Assembly (NCBI GenBank): GCA_934276485.1
Contig: CAKQTE010000134.1
Span: forward strand, 1-62,608
From: an uncultured Spirochaetales bacterium
GTDB lineage: Bacteria; Spirochaetota; Spirochaetia; Sphaerochaetales; Sphaerochaetaceae
Direction: 5' to 3'
Length of the DNA stretch: 62,608 nucleotides
The notes under the pieces are model-generated. The model worked only from the letters and a program-made list of their open reading frames with translations. It had not been told where the DNA came from and searched no databases. The translations under genes and the position numbers were made by a program. Of the stretch, positions 49,230-58,518 are shown piece by piece (position 1 is the stretch's first letter; each line of letters starts with the position of its first letter).

Positions 49230-49302
49230 AGCCCTCGAGCGGATTTGAACCGCTGACCCCCACCTTACCATGGTGGTGCTCTACCGACTGAGCTACAAGG
49301 GC
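49230..49302 (-). tRNA. tRNA-Thr (GGT anticodon)
   Basis: Minus-strand cloverleaf: acceptor GCCCTTG with CGAGGGC, D-arm GCTCAGTCGGTAGAGC, anticodon stem CCACC/GGTGG with loop ATGGTAA (anticodon GGT), T-arm GGTTCAAATCC. The discriminator is T and CCA is not encoded. A T7 run follows 1-2 nt later. It is the first product of the unit that continues into rpmG, tRNA-Trp and secE. Confidence 0.95.
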
Positions 49303-49343
49303 ACTGCACATCATCGTTGTCATGATGCAAACATGCAAACGAA

Positions 49344-49373
49344 AATCTACCAAAATCTTGCACTCTTTGTCAA
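49344..49373 (-). promoter_or_regulatory. Promoter of the tRNA-Thr-rpmG-tRNA-Trp-secE unit
   Basis: Perfect -35 TTGACA (49373-49368), 18-nt spacer, -10 TAGATT (49349-49344). The tRNA begins about 42 nt downstream. Confidence 0.75.
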
Positions 49374-49511
49374 TAGAGAATGACGCCCCAAAACGCCATG
49401 CTATTAAGATATTTAACGACAAAAGACATTTTTTGTCAAATGGTTGGTCTGATATCGATATAAATAATGCTCTTTTTCTGAGTGCATGTCAATTTCATAT
49501 TCGTTCAGTTA

Positions 49512-49541
49512 TTGAATATACTGCCTAAAATTATCTATGAT
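49512..49541 (+). promoter_or_regulatory. Promoter of glgP
   Basis: -35 TTGAAT (49512-49517), 18-nt spacer, -10 TATGAT (49536-49541); AAGGAG and the ATG follow. Confidence 0.6.
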
Positions 49542-49579
49542 AAAAATACAGCATCAATAAAAATCAAGGAGTATTGAAA

Positions 49580-52093
49580 ATGCCAAACGAAATTCGTACA
49601 AAATATGGCGATTCCGCAAAAGACATTGCAATGGATTTTGCTGAACAGCTAAAGTACAATCAAGATGCCGATGTATACCATACCACTCAAGAAGGAAGAT
49701 ATAGCGCAATTGCATACGCTATCAGAGATAGAATCATCCACCAGTGGAACCTCTCTAGAAATACCCAGAGAGAAAAGCATTCAAAGAGAGTTTATTATCT
49801 TTCTCTTGAATTCCTGATGGGAAGAGCAATGACAAACAACGTCATCAACCTTGGACTAGAGAAGAGCGTAAAGGAAGCACTATCCTCTTTAGGTTACTCT
49901 TACGAAGAGCTTAGAGACGTAGAACCAGATGCCGGTCTTGGAAATGGAGGACTTGGACGTCTAGCAGCATGCTTCATGGACAGCCTTGCAACTCTCGAAC
50001 TTCCAGCTTATGGCTATGGCATTAGATATAACTATGGAATCTTCCGCCAGCAAATCAGAAATGGTTGGCAGGCAGAGCAGCCAGACAATTGGCTCAAGGA
50101 CGGAAACCCTTGGGAGCTTAAGAGAGCAGATCTTGTTTACCCAGTATACTTCGGAGGAGAAGTAAAGCACATTTGGGAAAATGGTAAAGATACATTCAAG
50201 TGGATTCCTACTGAGCAGGTAAATGGAATGGCTTACGACACTCCAATCGTTGGCTATGGTGGAAAGACCATCAATACACTCAGACTTTGGTCAGCACAAA
50301 GCCCGGATGGATTTTCATTCCAGGAATTCAACTCTGGAGACTACACAGAAGCTGTTAGAAACAAAATCAATGCAGAAACTCTTTCTCAGGTTCTATATCC
50401 TAATGATACTTTATACATGGGTAAGGAACTCAGACTCAAGCAGCAATACTTCTTTGTCACATGCTCACTCCAGGACATTCTAAGAAGATTCAAGCGTTAT
50501 GGAGTTTACGACTGGAAGAAATTCCCAGAAGAAGCTGCAATCCAACTCAACGACACTCACCCTTCCCTTGCAATTCCTGAGTTGATGCGCCTATTGATAG
50601 ACCAGGAAGGACTTGGTTGGGACGAAGCTTGGGACATTACAGTAAAGACCATGGGATACACAAACCACACTCTAATGCCAGAAGCACTCGAGAAGTGGCC
50701 TCTTCCAATGATTGAGAAGATCCTCCCAAGACACTTGCAGATCATCTATGAGATCAACCAGAGATTCCTTGATAAAGCTGTTTCATATTTCCCAATGAAG
50801 CCAGAAAGCATTGCAAAGGTATCAATCATCGAAGAGTCAAATCCAAAGATGGTTAGAATGGCAAACATGTCCATCATCGGCTCCCACTCTACAAACGGTG
50901 TTGCTGCCCTACACTCTGACCTACTTGTTAAGACAATGTTCCCAGAGTTCGCTTTGATCTACCCTGAAAGATTCAACAACAAAACAAATGGAATCACACA
51001 GCGCAGATGGCTTTTGGATGCAAACCCAGCACTTGCTAATCTTATTACTGATACAATTGGTTCCAAGTGGATCACAGACTTCGATGAGATTGGAAAGCTA
51101 AAGCCATATGCAGAAGACCCAGCTTTTGTTGAAGAGTTCGCTCGCGTCAAGCAGAAAGCAAAGGAAAATGCAGCAGCATTCCTAAAGAAGGATTCTGGTA
51201 TCATTCTAAATACAGACAATCTGATCGACGTACAGGTCAAGAGAATACATGAGTATAAAAGACAGCTCTTGAATGCTCTCAATGTAATCATGATCTACAA
51301 CAGAATGAAGAATGATAAATCTTATAGAGATTCCTTTACTCCTACTACATTCCTCTTTGGAGGAAAGGCAGCTCCTGGATATGTTAATGCAAAGCTTATC
51401 ATCAAGTTCATCAACAACATTGCAAAGGTTGTAAATGCAGATCCACAGGTCAACAAGGTTCTTCAGGTTCACTTCATGCCAGACTATAGAGTAACACTTG
51501 CAGAGAACATCATACCTGCAACAAACCTCTCAGAGCAGATTTCAACTGCGGGAACAGAAGCATCTGGTACAGGAAACATGAAATTCATGATTAATGGTGC
51601 ACTTACAATCGGAACACTAGATGGTGCCAACGTTGAGATGGCAGAGGAAGTCGGTGGAGACAATATCTTCATCTTCGGACATACAGAATCAGAGATCGCT
51701 TCTCTTTCTTCTTCATACAACCCAACAGAATGGGCATATAAGGATCCAGAGATCAAGGCAATGCTTGATTTGATTGAGTCTGACTACTTCAACATCAACG
51801 AACCAAACATCTTCGAGCCTTTGAGAAAGTCACTATTCGATTATGGTGATAAATACTATCTATTTGCAGATTTGAAGATGTATCATGATAGACATGAGGA
51901 AGCAACACAGCTTTACCAGAGCAACCCTGCTCTTTGGAACAAGAAAGCTGTTCTTAACATTGCTTCTTCTGCTAAGTTCTCATCTGACAGAACAATCAAG
52001 GAATATGCAAACGACATCTGGCACATCAAGCCATGTAAGGTCAAAAAATCCAAGACAGATTCCGTTCTTGAAGATGCAAGAAAAGTTAAATAA
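49580..52093 (+). CDS. glgP: Glycogen/starch/alpha-glucan phosphorylase
   Basis: PLP-dependent GT35 enzyme releasing glucose 1-phosphate from alpha-glucans, 837 aa. N-terminal landmarks: YYLSLEFLMGRAMTNNVINL and GNGGLGRLAACFMDSLATL. C-terminal: NVIMIYNR, FGGKAAPGY and the PLP-lysine motif EASGTGNMKFMINGAL (Lys about residue 667). The start at 49580 has AGGAG 8 nt upstream; the preceding TTG is rejected. It stands alone with its own promoter and terminator, implying the cell stores or uses glycogen; no other glg gene is here. Confidence 0.97.
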   Translation: MPNEIRTKYGDSAKDIAMDFAEQLKYNQDADVYHTTQEGRYSAIAYAIRDRIIHQWNLSRNTQREKHSKRVYYLSLEFLMGRAMTNNVINLGLEKSVKEALSSLGYSYEELRDVEPDAGLGNGGLGRLAACFMDSLATLELPAYGYGIRYNYGIFRQQIRNGWQAEQPDNWLKDGNPWELKRADLVYPVYFGGEVKHIWENGKDTFKWIPTEQVNGMAYDTPIVGYGGKTINTLRLWSAQSPDGFSFQEFNSGDYTEAVRNKINAETLSQVLYPNDTLYMGKELRLKQQYFFVTCSLQDILRRFKRYGVYDWKKFPEEAAIQLNDTHPSLAIPELMRLLIDQEGLGWDEAWDITVKTMGYTNHTLMPEALEKWPLPMIEKILPRHLQIIYEINQRFLDKAVSYFPMKPESIAKVSIIEESNPKMVRMANMSIIGSHSTNGVAALHSDLLVKTMFPEFALIYPERFNNKTNGITQRRWLLDANPALANLITDTIGSKWITDFDEIGKLKPYAEDPAFVEEFARVKQKAKENAAAFLKKDSGIILNTDNLIDVQVKRIHEYKRQLLNALNVIMIYNRMKNDKSYRDSFTPTTFLFGGKAAPGYVNAKLIIKFINNIAKVVNADPQVNKVLQVHFMPDYRVTLAENIIPATNLSEQISTAGTEASGTGNMKFMINGALTIGTLDGANVEMAEEVGGDNIFIFGHTESEIASLSSSYNPTEWAYKDPEIKAMLDLIESDYFNINEPNIFEPLRKSLFDYGDKYYLFADLKMYHDRHEEATQLYQSNPALWNKKAVLNIASSAKFSSDRTIKEYANDIWHIKPCKVKKSKTDSVLEDARKVK

Positions 52094-52103
52094 CATGTCT
52101 CAC

Positions 52104-52137
52104 ACAGCCTCCTGAAAAATGGAGGCTGTTCTTTTCT
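52104..52137 (+). terminator. Terminator of glgP
   Basis: ACAGCCTCC pairs with GGAGGCTGT (9 bp, 8-nt loop), then TCTTTTCT. Confidence 0.85.
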
Positions 52138-52161
52138 CTATCCAAAAGCTAGAATGATGCC

Positions 52162-52710
52162 ATGACAACGATTGTACTTGCAGCTGGCTTATCGATGCGC
52201 TTTGGTTCAAACAAGCTCTTATTACCATATAAGAATCAAACAATAATAGAAGAAACGATCCAGAAAGTTCTTCCCCTCTCCGATAGAACGATTGTTGTCG
52301 TAGGGCATGACAAAGAAAAAATTGTTCACATATTATCAAAATACGAATTGGATGTTGTCGAAAACAAATCATACAAGGACGGCCAGAGAACAAGTACTAT
52401 CAAAGGAATTGAGTGCGTTGATAACGATGACTTTTCTGTTCTACCTGCAGATCTACCTCTATTGGATCAAAGCGATATACTAGGAGTTTTCAAGCTTCTT
52501 GAAAGGTACTCAGTTGCAAGAGCATTCCACAAAGGCACACCCGGTCACCCTGTTGCTTATAGAAAAGAAAACCGAGAAAGGCTACTTACCTTCCCCGGCT
52601 CAATGAAAGAGTATCTAAACGGGTTTGAGCTAGGATGCTTTGAAGCATCCATAGGCTCAGTTTTTGATATAGACACTCAAGATAAATATGAAGTACTAGT
52701 CAAGAACTAG
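52162..52710 (+). CDS. MocA/MobA-like nucleotidyltransferase
   Basis: A 182-aa NTP-transferase-fold protein. LAAGLSMRFGSNKLLLPY is the nucleotide-binding loop; GQRTSTIKGIE, VLPADLPLL (metal-binding Asp) and GTPGHPVAY are typical of the molybdenum-cofactor cytidylyltransferase family. No molybdenum-cofactor genes are near, so the substrate is unknown. There is no ribosome binding site before the ATG, and a TAGAAT box ends 7 nt upstream, so the message may be leaderless. Its last 15 nt overlap the clpB end in the opposite strand. Confidence 0.8.
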   Translation: MTTIVLAAGLSMRFGSNKLLLPYKNQTIIEETIQKVLPLSDRTIVVVGHDKEKIVHILSKYELDVVENKSYKDGQRTSTIKGIECVDNDDFSVLPADLPLLDQSDILGVFKLLERYSVARAFHKGTPGHPVAYRKENRERLLTFPGSMKEYLNGFELGCFEASIGSVFDIDTQDKYEVLVKN

Positions 52711-55260
52711 TGCATTATCCTTAACGCTGATCTTGACAGGCTTAGCGCTAGATAGAGTACCAGAAAGAAGCTTCTTGGATAGTTCATTCTCGATCTCGTT
52801 TTGAATGAATCTTCTAATAGGACGAGCTCCGAATGATGGATCGAATCCCTCTGCTGCAATATAGCTCTCAACCTCATCCGTCCACTCAAGCTTATAGCCC
52901 TTATGATCAAGACGAGCAGCCAAAGCCTCAAGCTGCAACTTAGCGATCTTCTTAACCTCATTCTTTCCAAGAGGATTGAATACTACAATCTCATCAATTC
53001 TGTTAATGAACTCTGGCTTGAACGAGTGCGAAATCACATCCATTACCTTCTCTTTTGCATGCTCTGGATCCTGAAGAATATACTCAGAACCAAGGTTACT
53101 TGTCATGATGATGATTGTATTTGTGAAATCAACAACACGACCTTGGCCATCTGTGAGTCTTCCATCGTCCAATACCTGCAACAGAATGTTAAACACATCT
53201 GGATGAGCTTTTTCAATCTCATCAAACAGTATTACGGAATAAGGTCTACGTCTAACAACCTCTGTAAGCTGTCCTCCCTGATCGTAACCTACATATCCTG
53301 GAGGTGCTCCAATAAGTCTAGAGACGGAGTACTTTTCCATATACTCAGACATATCGATTCTAGTCAGGGCTTTCTCATCATCGAACAAGAAGCCAGCAAG
53401 AACCTTTGCAAGCAATGTCTTACCTACACCAGTAGGACCTGCAAACAAGAATGAACCTAGTGGTCTATGCTCATCTCCAATACCTGCCTTGTTTCTTCTA
53501 ATTGCATTGGAAACTGCCTTGATAGCCTCATCCTGACCAATTACAGACTTAGATAGTGTATCTTCAAGATGAACATACTTCTGCATCTCAGAGCTCATCA
53601 TCTTGGCAACAGGTACACCGGTCCAAGCAGAAACGATCTTAGCGATATCGTCTTCAGTGACCTCTTCTCTCAAAAGCTTTGTCTCATCACCCTTGAATCC
53701 ATTGACCTTAGCCTCAGCATCTTGAATTTCCTTCATCAGCTGTGGCATTGTGCCATGCTTGATTCTTGCAGCAGTGCTCAAGTCTCCAGATCTTTCAGCA
53801 TTAGCCTCCTGAGCTTTCAAGTTCTCAAGCTCTTCCTTCTTCTTACGAAGAGCCATGATAGCATCCTTTTCGTTCTGCCACTCAAGATGTAAAGCATCGT
53901 ACTTACTCTGAGCCTCACCAAGCTCAACATTTAGCTTTTCAAGTCTTTCTTTGGAATTCTCATCATCCTCACGAGATAGTGCCTGCTTTTCGATGTTCAT
54001 CTGAAGTATCTTTCTCTGAAGCTTATCCAAGCTCTCTGGCTGGGACTCGATTTCCATCTTGATTTGGCTTGCAGCCTCATCAACAAGGTCGATAGCCTTA
54101 TCTGGAAGGAATCTATTTGTAAGATATCTATCAGAAAGAGTTGCTGCTGCAACCAATGCCTCATCCTTGATTCTTACACCATGATGCAATTCATACTTTG
54201 GCTGCAAACCTCTTAGAATTGATATAGTATCCTCAACACTAGGTTCCTTTGTATAAACAGGCTGGAAACGTCTCTCAAGAGCCTTATCACTCTCGATATA
54301 CTTTCTGTATTCATCAAGTGTTGTTGCTCCGATAGCATGCAACTCACCACGAGCAAGAGCAGGCTTGATCAAGTTAGAAGCATCTGTAGAACCCTCGGAT
54401 GCACCAGCTCCGACAATAGTATGAAGCTCATCTATAAAGAGAATGATCTTTCCATCACTTTTAGTGACTTCATTGATAACACCCTTAAGTCTTTCCTCAA
54501 ACTCACCTCTGAACTTAGCTCCAGCGATTAATGAGCCAATATCCAAGGACAATAGACGCTTATCTGCAAGAGACTCAGGCACATCTCCCTTGGCAATTCT
54601 CTGCGCAAGACCTTCTACAATAGCAGTCTTACCTACACCAGGCTCACCTATAAGAACAGGGTTATTCTTTGTTCTTCTACAGAGAACCTGCATAACCCTT
54701 CTTATCTCTTCATCTCTTCCGATTACTGGGTCAAGTTTGTCTTCACTTGCAGCTCTTGTCAGATCCTTACAGAACTTATCAAGAGATTGATAGCTAGCCT
54801 CTGGATCCTGGTTTGTTATTCTTTGGTTGCCCCTAATTGACTTAAGTGCCGAAAGAACATCCTTTTGGTTGACACCCAATGAGATAAGCGCATCCTTTTC
54901 AGGACACTCATCAGAGAGTGTCGATAGCAGGAAATGCTCTGCAGAGATGTATTCATCCTTAAACTCAGATGCACTCTTGTCGCAAGCGTTTAGAATTCTA
55001 GCAGCTGAACGTGAAAACGAACGCTGAGTATCTCCATATGCCTTAGGCATTTGAGCTAGTATTCCATTCATCCTTTCAATCACACTCTCAGGATTAACAC
55101 CCAACTTCTCAAAAAGTGGTCTTAGAACACCATCTTTCTGTTCTGTCAAAGCAATTAAAATGTGAGCAGGCGTAACTTCTGAATGCTGGTTTTGCTCTGC
55201 AAGAGACAGAGCCTCTTCAATTGCGGATTGCAATTTAACTGTAAATTTATCGTAATTCAT
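52696..55260 (-). CDS. clpB: ATP-dependent disaggregase ClpB
   Basis: Hsp100 chaperone that with DnaK dissolves aggregates, 854 aa. The Clp N-domain, AAA1 (Walker A GEPGVGKTAIVEGL about 204-211, IILFIDELHTIVGAG), the coiled-coil M domain (about 400-520) that separates ClpB from ClpA/ClpC, and AAA2 (Walker A GPTGVGKTLLAKVL near 605, VILFDEIEKAHPDV) are complete. GGAGG lies 6 nt before the ATG. A TATTATCTT box at about 55302-55311 matches those before grpE and dnaK. Confidence 0.97.
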   Translation of the reverse strand: MNYDKFTVKLQSAIEEALSLAEQNQHSEVTPAHILIALTEQKDGVLRPLFEKLGVNPESVIERMNGILAQMPKAYGDTQRSFSRSAARILNACDKSASEFKDEYISAEHFLLSTLSDECPEKDALISLGVNQKDVLSALKSIRGNQRITNQDPEASYQSLDKFCKDLTRAASEDKLDPVIGRDEEIRRVMQVLCRRTKNNPVLIGEPGVGKTAIVEGLAQRIAKGDVPESLADKRLLSLDIGSLIAGAKFRGEFEERLKGVINEVTKSDGKIILFIDELHTIVGAGASEGSTDASNLIKPALARGELHAIGATTLDEYRKYIESDKALERRFQPVYTKEPSVEDTISILRGLQPKYELHHGVRIKDEALVAAATLSDRYLTNRFLPDKAIDLVDEAASQIKMEIESQPESLDKLQRKILQMNIEKQALSREDDENSKERLEKLNVELGEAQSKYDALHLEWQNEKDAIMALRKKKEELENLKAQEANAERSGDLSTAARIKHGTMPQLMKEIQDAEAKVNGFKGDETKLLREEVTEDDIAKIVSAWTGVPVAKMMSSEMQKYVHLEDTLSKSVIGQDEAIKAVSNAIRRNKAGIGDEHRPLGSFLFAGPTGVGKTLLAKVLAGFLFDDEKALTRIDMSEYMEKYSVSRLIGAPPGYVGYDQGGQLTEVVRRRPYSVILFDEIEKAHPDVFNILLQVLDDGRLTDGQGRVVDFTNTIIIMTSNLGSEYILQDPEHAKEKVMDVISHSFKPEFINRIDEIVVFNPLGKNEVKKIAKLQLEALAARLDHKGYKLEWTDEVESYIAAEGFDPSFGARPIRRFIQNEIENELSKKLLSGTLSSAKPVKISVKDNALVLD

Positions 55261-55333
55261 AATTAACCTCCATTAAAATTGGAAGCATCACACACAGACA
55301 AGAAGATAATAATGAATATAAAAAAAGGAAAGA

Positions 55334-55930
55334 TTAAAGGCGCAAAAATCCAAGATAACTGCCAATAAGATTCAACGCTGTTTGCTTATCATATGTTTTG
55401 AAGAATCCTACTTGGAAACAACAGGACTCAATGAGATTGAATACATTGTTTGCAACTTCCGATACAGAGCATTTCTTTATTCTTCCATTTGTAACGCCCT
55501 GTCTGATCAAGCGCTTAAGAAGTATTACAAGCTTTGCAGTACGCTTTTCGATTATGACCGAAAAGTCCACTCCCCTCTTCTTTTCAGAGAGCATGAACTC
55601 CATCAAGTTTGCTATAACGCTATCGTTTGAAGATGCGTATCCAAGAACGTCGGAGACAATAAGCATGATCCTGTCGATCTCATCCTCTTCTCCTTCCTCC
55701 CAAGCAATTTCGGAATATCGCTTGAACATAGTTCCTGTGACAAGCTTTACAGCATAGTAGAAGATATCGTTCTTATCATGGAAATATTGGTAGACAGTAG
55801 GACGTGAAATACCACACTCTTCTGCAATCAAAGATAGGTTTGCCTCTCTATACCCTTCTCTGGCAAACACCTCCAATGCAGTTGATAGTATCAGTTCTTT
55901 TCTTTCGTTCTTGTCTACTTTCTTTGGCAT
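55334..55930 (-). CDS. TetR/AcrR-family transcriptional regulator
   Basis: A 198-aa regulator with an N-terminal helix-turn-helix (ILSTALEVFAREGYREANLS, then GISRPTVYQYFHDKNDIFYY) and an all-helical ligand and dimer domain. It lies between ornithine carbamoyltransferase and clpB on the same strand. TTAGACTAA, a near-palindrome, sits 6 nt upstream of the start and may be an autoregulatory operator. The target and ligand are unknown. The ribosome binding site is weak. Confidence 0.88.
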   Translation of the reverse strand: MPKKVDKNERKELILSTALEVFAREGYREANLSLIAEECGISRPTVYQYFHDKNDIFYYAVKLVTGTMFKRYSEIAWEEGEEDEIDRIMLIVSDVLGYASSNDSVIANLMEFMLSEKKRGVDFSVIIEKRTAKLVILLKRLIRQGVTNGRIKKCSVSEVANNVFNLIESCCFQVGFFKTYDKQTALNLIGSYLGFLRL

Positions 55931-56020
55931 ATTGTTAGTCTAATACTTTATACGCAAAGGAACAAGCTTGCACTTTTTTACACTTTATAGAAAATGTTTA
56001 TCTTTTTTTGCATAAACGCT

Positions 56021-57025
56021 TTACAACTCCACAAGAGTTGAAACAACAACAGCCTTGATCGTATGCATTCTATTTTCCGCCTCATCAAATACAACAGAAT
56101 GCTTTGATCTGAATACTTCGTCTGTTACTTCCATTTCCTTTAGTCCATATTTCTCATAAACCATCTTGCCGGTCTTTGTCTCAAGGTCATGGAACGATGG
56201 CAGGCAATGTTCAAATATGACATTGGCATTTCCACTCTTTTTCAGCACATCCATTGTTACTTGATAAGGACGCAATAGAGCAATGCGCTCTCCCATCTTA
56301 TCTTCTTCTCCCATTGAGCACCAAATATCTGTATATATGATATCTGCATTCTTTACAGCGCTGTCGATATCGGTAGTAACCTCTAGCTTAGAGCCGCTTT
56401 CAGCTGCCCAGGCTTTGCATTTTTCATATAAGCAAGGATCAGGATGCAATGAAGAGGGCGCTGCAATTGAAAAATCCATTCCAACCTTCACCGCACCGAT
56501 CATTAATGCATTCGATACGTTGTTTCTTCCATCTCCAATAAAAACCATCTTCATCTGATCCAGAGGTTTATTGATATGTTCCTTGGCAGTTAAAAAATCT
56601 GCAAGAACCTGGGTTGGATGATCGTCATCCGTTAGGCCATTCCAAACAGGAACACCAGAAAAGCGAGCAAGGTCTTCTACTACTTTCTGCTCATATCCAC
56701 GATATTCAATTCCATCATATAGTCTTCCAAGAACCTTAGCACTATCTTCTAGAGATTCCTTAGCTCCCATTTGGGAGTTAGTCAAAAAGGTAACACCTGC
56801 GCCTTCGTCCATTGCTGCAACTTCAAACGAACATCTTGTGCGAGTAGATGTTTTATCAAACAAAAGAACAATATTCTTTCCATCAAGAAGCTTTCCTTTT
56901 AGATTCTCAGGAAACACCTGACCATTCTTCTTTGCTTTCAAGCTTTCTGCAAGATCGATCAAATACAGAATCTCGTCCTTTGTATAATCCTGAAGTGTTA
57001 GAAGATTCATTCCCTTTAAGTTCAT
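56021..57025 (-). CDS. Ornithine carbamoyltransferase
   Basis: A 334-aa transcarbamoylase making or splitting citrulline. The carbamoyl-phosphate loop FDKTSTRTRCSFE (about 54-66), DDHPTQVLADFLT, and the ornithine/catalytic segment IFEHCLPSFHD (Cys about 270) are present. It could be anabolic (argF) or catabolic (arcB); no other arginine gene is near, so no symbol is assigned. The start at 57025 has AGGAGG 9 nt upstream and follows the rmuC stop by 1 nt; the ATG at 57034 is too close to that site. Confidence 0.93.
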   Translation of the reverse strand: MNLKGMNLLTLQDYTKDEILYLIDLAESLKAKKNGQVFPENLKGKLLDGKNIVLLFDKTSTRTRCSFEVAAMDEGAGVTFLTNSQMGAKESLEDSAKVLGRLYDGIEYRGYEQKVVEDLARFSGVPVWNGLTDDDHPTQVLADFLTAKEHINKPLDQMKMVFIGDGRNNVSNALMIGAVKVGMDFSIAAPSSLHPDPCLYEKCKAWAAESGSKLEVTTDIDSAVKNADIIYTDIWCSMGEEDKMGERIALLRPYQVTMDVLKKSGNANVIFEHCLPSFHDLETKTGKMVYEKYGLKEMEVTDEVFRSKHSVVFDEAENRMHTIKAVVVSTLVEL

Positions 57026-57026
57026 C

Positions 57027-58433
57027 TTATTCATCCTCCTGCTTTATGCTTGAAAATGCTACTTCCTCGATATCTTCTGATGTAAGTAGTGTTGTTTTTT
57101 CTGCACTACTTTCCATCTGTACTATAACACTTGTAAGTCTTTCTTTCTTCTTGCTAGCACCCTCAAGGCTCTCTGAGGCTTTATCTACAGCTTTCTTTGA
57201 ATCATCAATAGCTTTTGATAGATCTGCAAAATATTTCTTCAGTGTCTCAAAACCATGCCAAATCTGAGATGTGTATTTCTCAATTTGAAGAGTCTTGAAT
57301 CCAAGACGCAAAGAATTTAGAAGGGCTGCAAAATTGTTTGGCCCAGAAAGAATTACTCTCTGTTCGTTCTGTAGTCTATCTGCAAAATCCGGGATGCGCA
57401 GAAGCTCTATATATATGCTTTCGGCAGGAACAAACAGAATGCCGAAATCTGTTGTTTCTGGTGTAACAATGTATTTCTTTTGAATATCCTTAGCTTCTGC
57501 AAGAACTCTTTCTTTTACACATTTCAAAGCACTAACCATCGCTATATCATCATGGTTATCCACTGCTGCTTTGTAGTTCATATAATCAGAAACAGGAAAC
57601 TTTGAATCTATTGGAAGATATACCTCTCCCATTCCATTCTTTCCAGGAAGCTTGATCGCAAATTCAACCTTCTCTCTGTTGTTTCTAGGAGAATAATCCT
57701 TTACATACTGGTCAGTTGTCAGGATATCACTTAGGATGCTCTCTGCCTGCACCTCTCCCCAAATACCTCTCGATTTTACATTTGAGAAAATCTTTGTAAT
57801 ATTCTGTACATCTCCTGTTAGTGTATTCAAGGCGCCCAGGCTTTCATAGAGCTTATTTAGATTATCAGTAACTTCCTTGAACGATTTGGAGATCCTCTCA
57901 TCAAGTGTTTTCTGGAGTTTTTCATCAACTACTGCTTGTATCTGCTCAAGCTTTTGGTTGTTTTCCTTTCTGATCAAGTCCATATCCAAATGCACTTGAT
58001 TGCTAAGCTTTTCACTCTTGTTTGCCATATCAACAAAGGCTTCACTGTTTGCTTTTCTAATCCTATCTAGAGCATCCATCATAACAAGTTTTAGCGCCTC
58101 TAGTGTCTCTTGCTCTTCCTTGTTCAATGATCTTTGTTGTCTCAATAGCAGCTCAAAACTATCACGATTGGCTTTATTGATTGCATCCATGGATTGCATT
58201 ATCTGCTCATTTATTCGCATGGTTTGATTCAAGTTTTTCTGCAGAGAAGAATCCAACAAGCCATAATTTCGATCAAACTCACCCAAAACAGAAGCTCTCA
58301 TCTCCTCTTTAAGGCGATAAAGCTCCTTTTCGGGCATTTCAAAAGACGTTTTCTTGTTCTTGAGAAGCAAGACCATCAATAAAACAAATGATGCAAATGA
58401 AAATATGGAAAGTACAATCAATAAATAGTTCAT
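57027..58433 (-). CDS. rmuC: DNA recombination protein RmuC
   Basis: A 468-aa RmuC-family protein thought to limit inversion at short inverted repeats. It has an N-terminal membrane helix (LLIVLSIFSFASFVLLMVLL), a long coiled coil (about 60-200) and a PD-(D/E)XK-like nuclease domain with SRGIWGEVQAESILSDIL and EVYLPIDSKFPVSDY. It heads a unit with ornithine carbamoyltransferase. There is no Shine-Dalgarno site, and the -10 box ends only 10 nt before the ATG, so the mRNA may be nearly leaderless. Confidence 0.93.
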   Translation of the reverse strand: MNYLLIVLSIFSFASFVLLMVLLLKNKKTSFEMPEKELYRLKEEMRASVLGEFDRNYGLLDSSLQKNLNQTMRINEQIMQSMDAINKANRDSFELLLRQQRSLNKEEQETLEALKLVMMDALDRIRKANSEAFVDMANKSEKLSNQVHLDMDLIRKENNQKLEQIQAVVDEKLQKTLDERISKSFKEVTDNLNKLYESLGALNTLTGDVQNITKIFSNVKSRGIWGEVQAESILSDILTTDQYVKDYSPRNNREKVEFAIKLPGKNGMGEVYLPIDSKFPVSDYMNYKAAVDNHDDIAMVSALKCVKERVLAEAKDIQKKYIVTPETTDFGILFVPAESIYIELLRIPDFADRLQNEQRVILSGPNNFAALLNSLRLGFKTLQIEKYTSQIWHGFETLKKYFADLSKAIDDSKKAVDKASESLEGASKKKERLTSVIVQMESSAEKTTLLTSEDIEEVAFSSIKQEDE

Positions 58434-58443
58434 ATCTATTTGT

Positions 58444-58473
58444 AATATAGCCTTTTTTAATGTATTTGCTCAA
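58444..58473 (-). promoter_or_regulatory. Promoter of rmuC
   Basis: -35 TTGAGC (58473-58468), 18-nt spacer, -10 TATATT (58449-58444). The -35 lies inside the T-rich tail of the metQ terminator. Confidence 0.55.
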
Positions 58474-58499
58474 ACAAAATCCCTGGATTGCTCCAGGGA
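58472..58499 (-). terminator. Terminator of metQ
   Basis: Minus strand: TCCCTGG pairs perfectly with CCAGGGA (6-nt loop), then TTTTGTTT. Confidence 0.85.
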
Positions 58500-58518
58500 C
58501 GATTTTCGAATGTGAAGA

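Noticed and set aside
52903..53454. 183-aa plus-strand ORF inside clpB
   Set aside because: Lies wholly opposite conserved ClpB AAA2 sequence; no initiation signals or homology.
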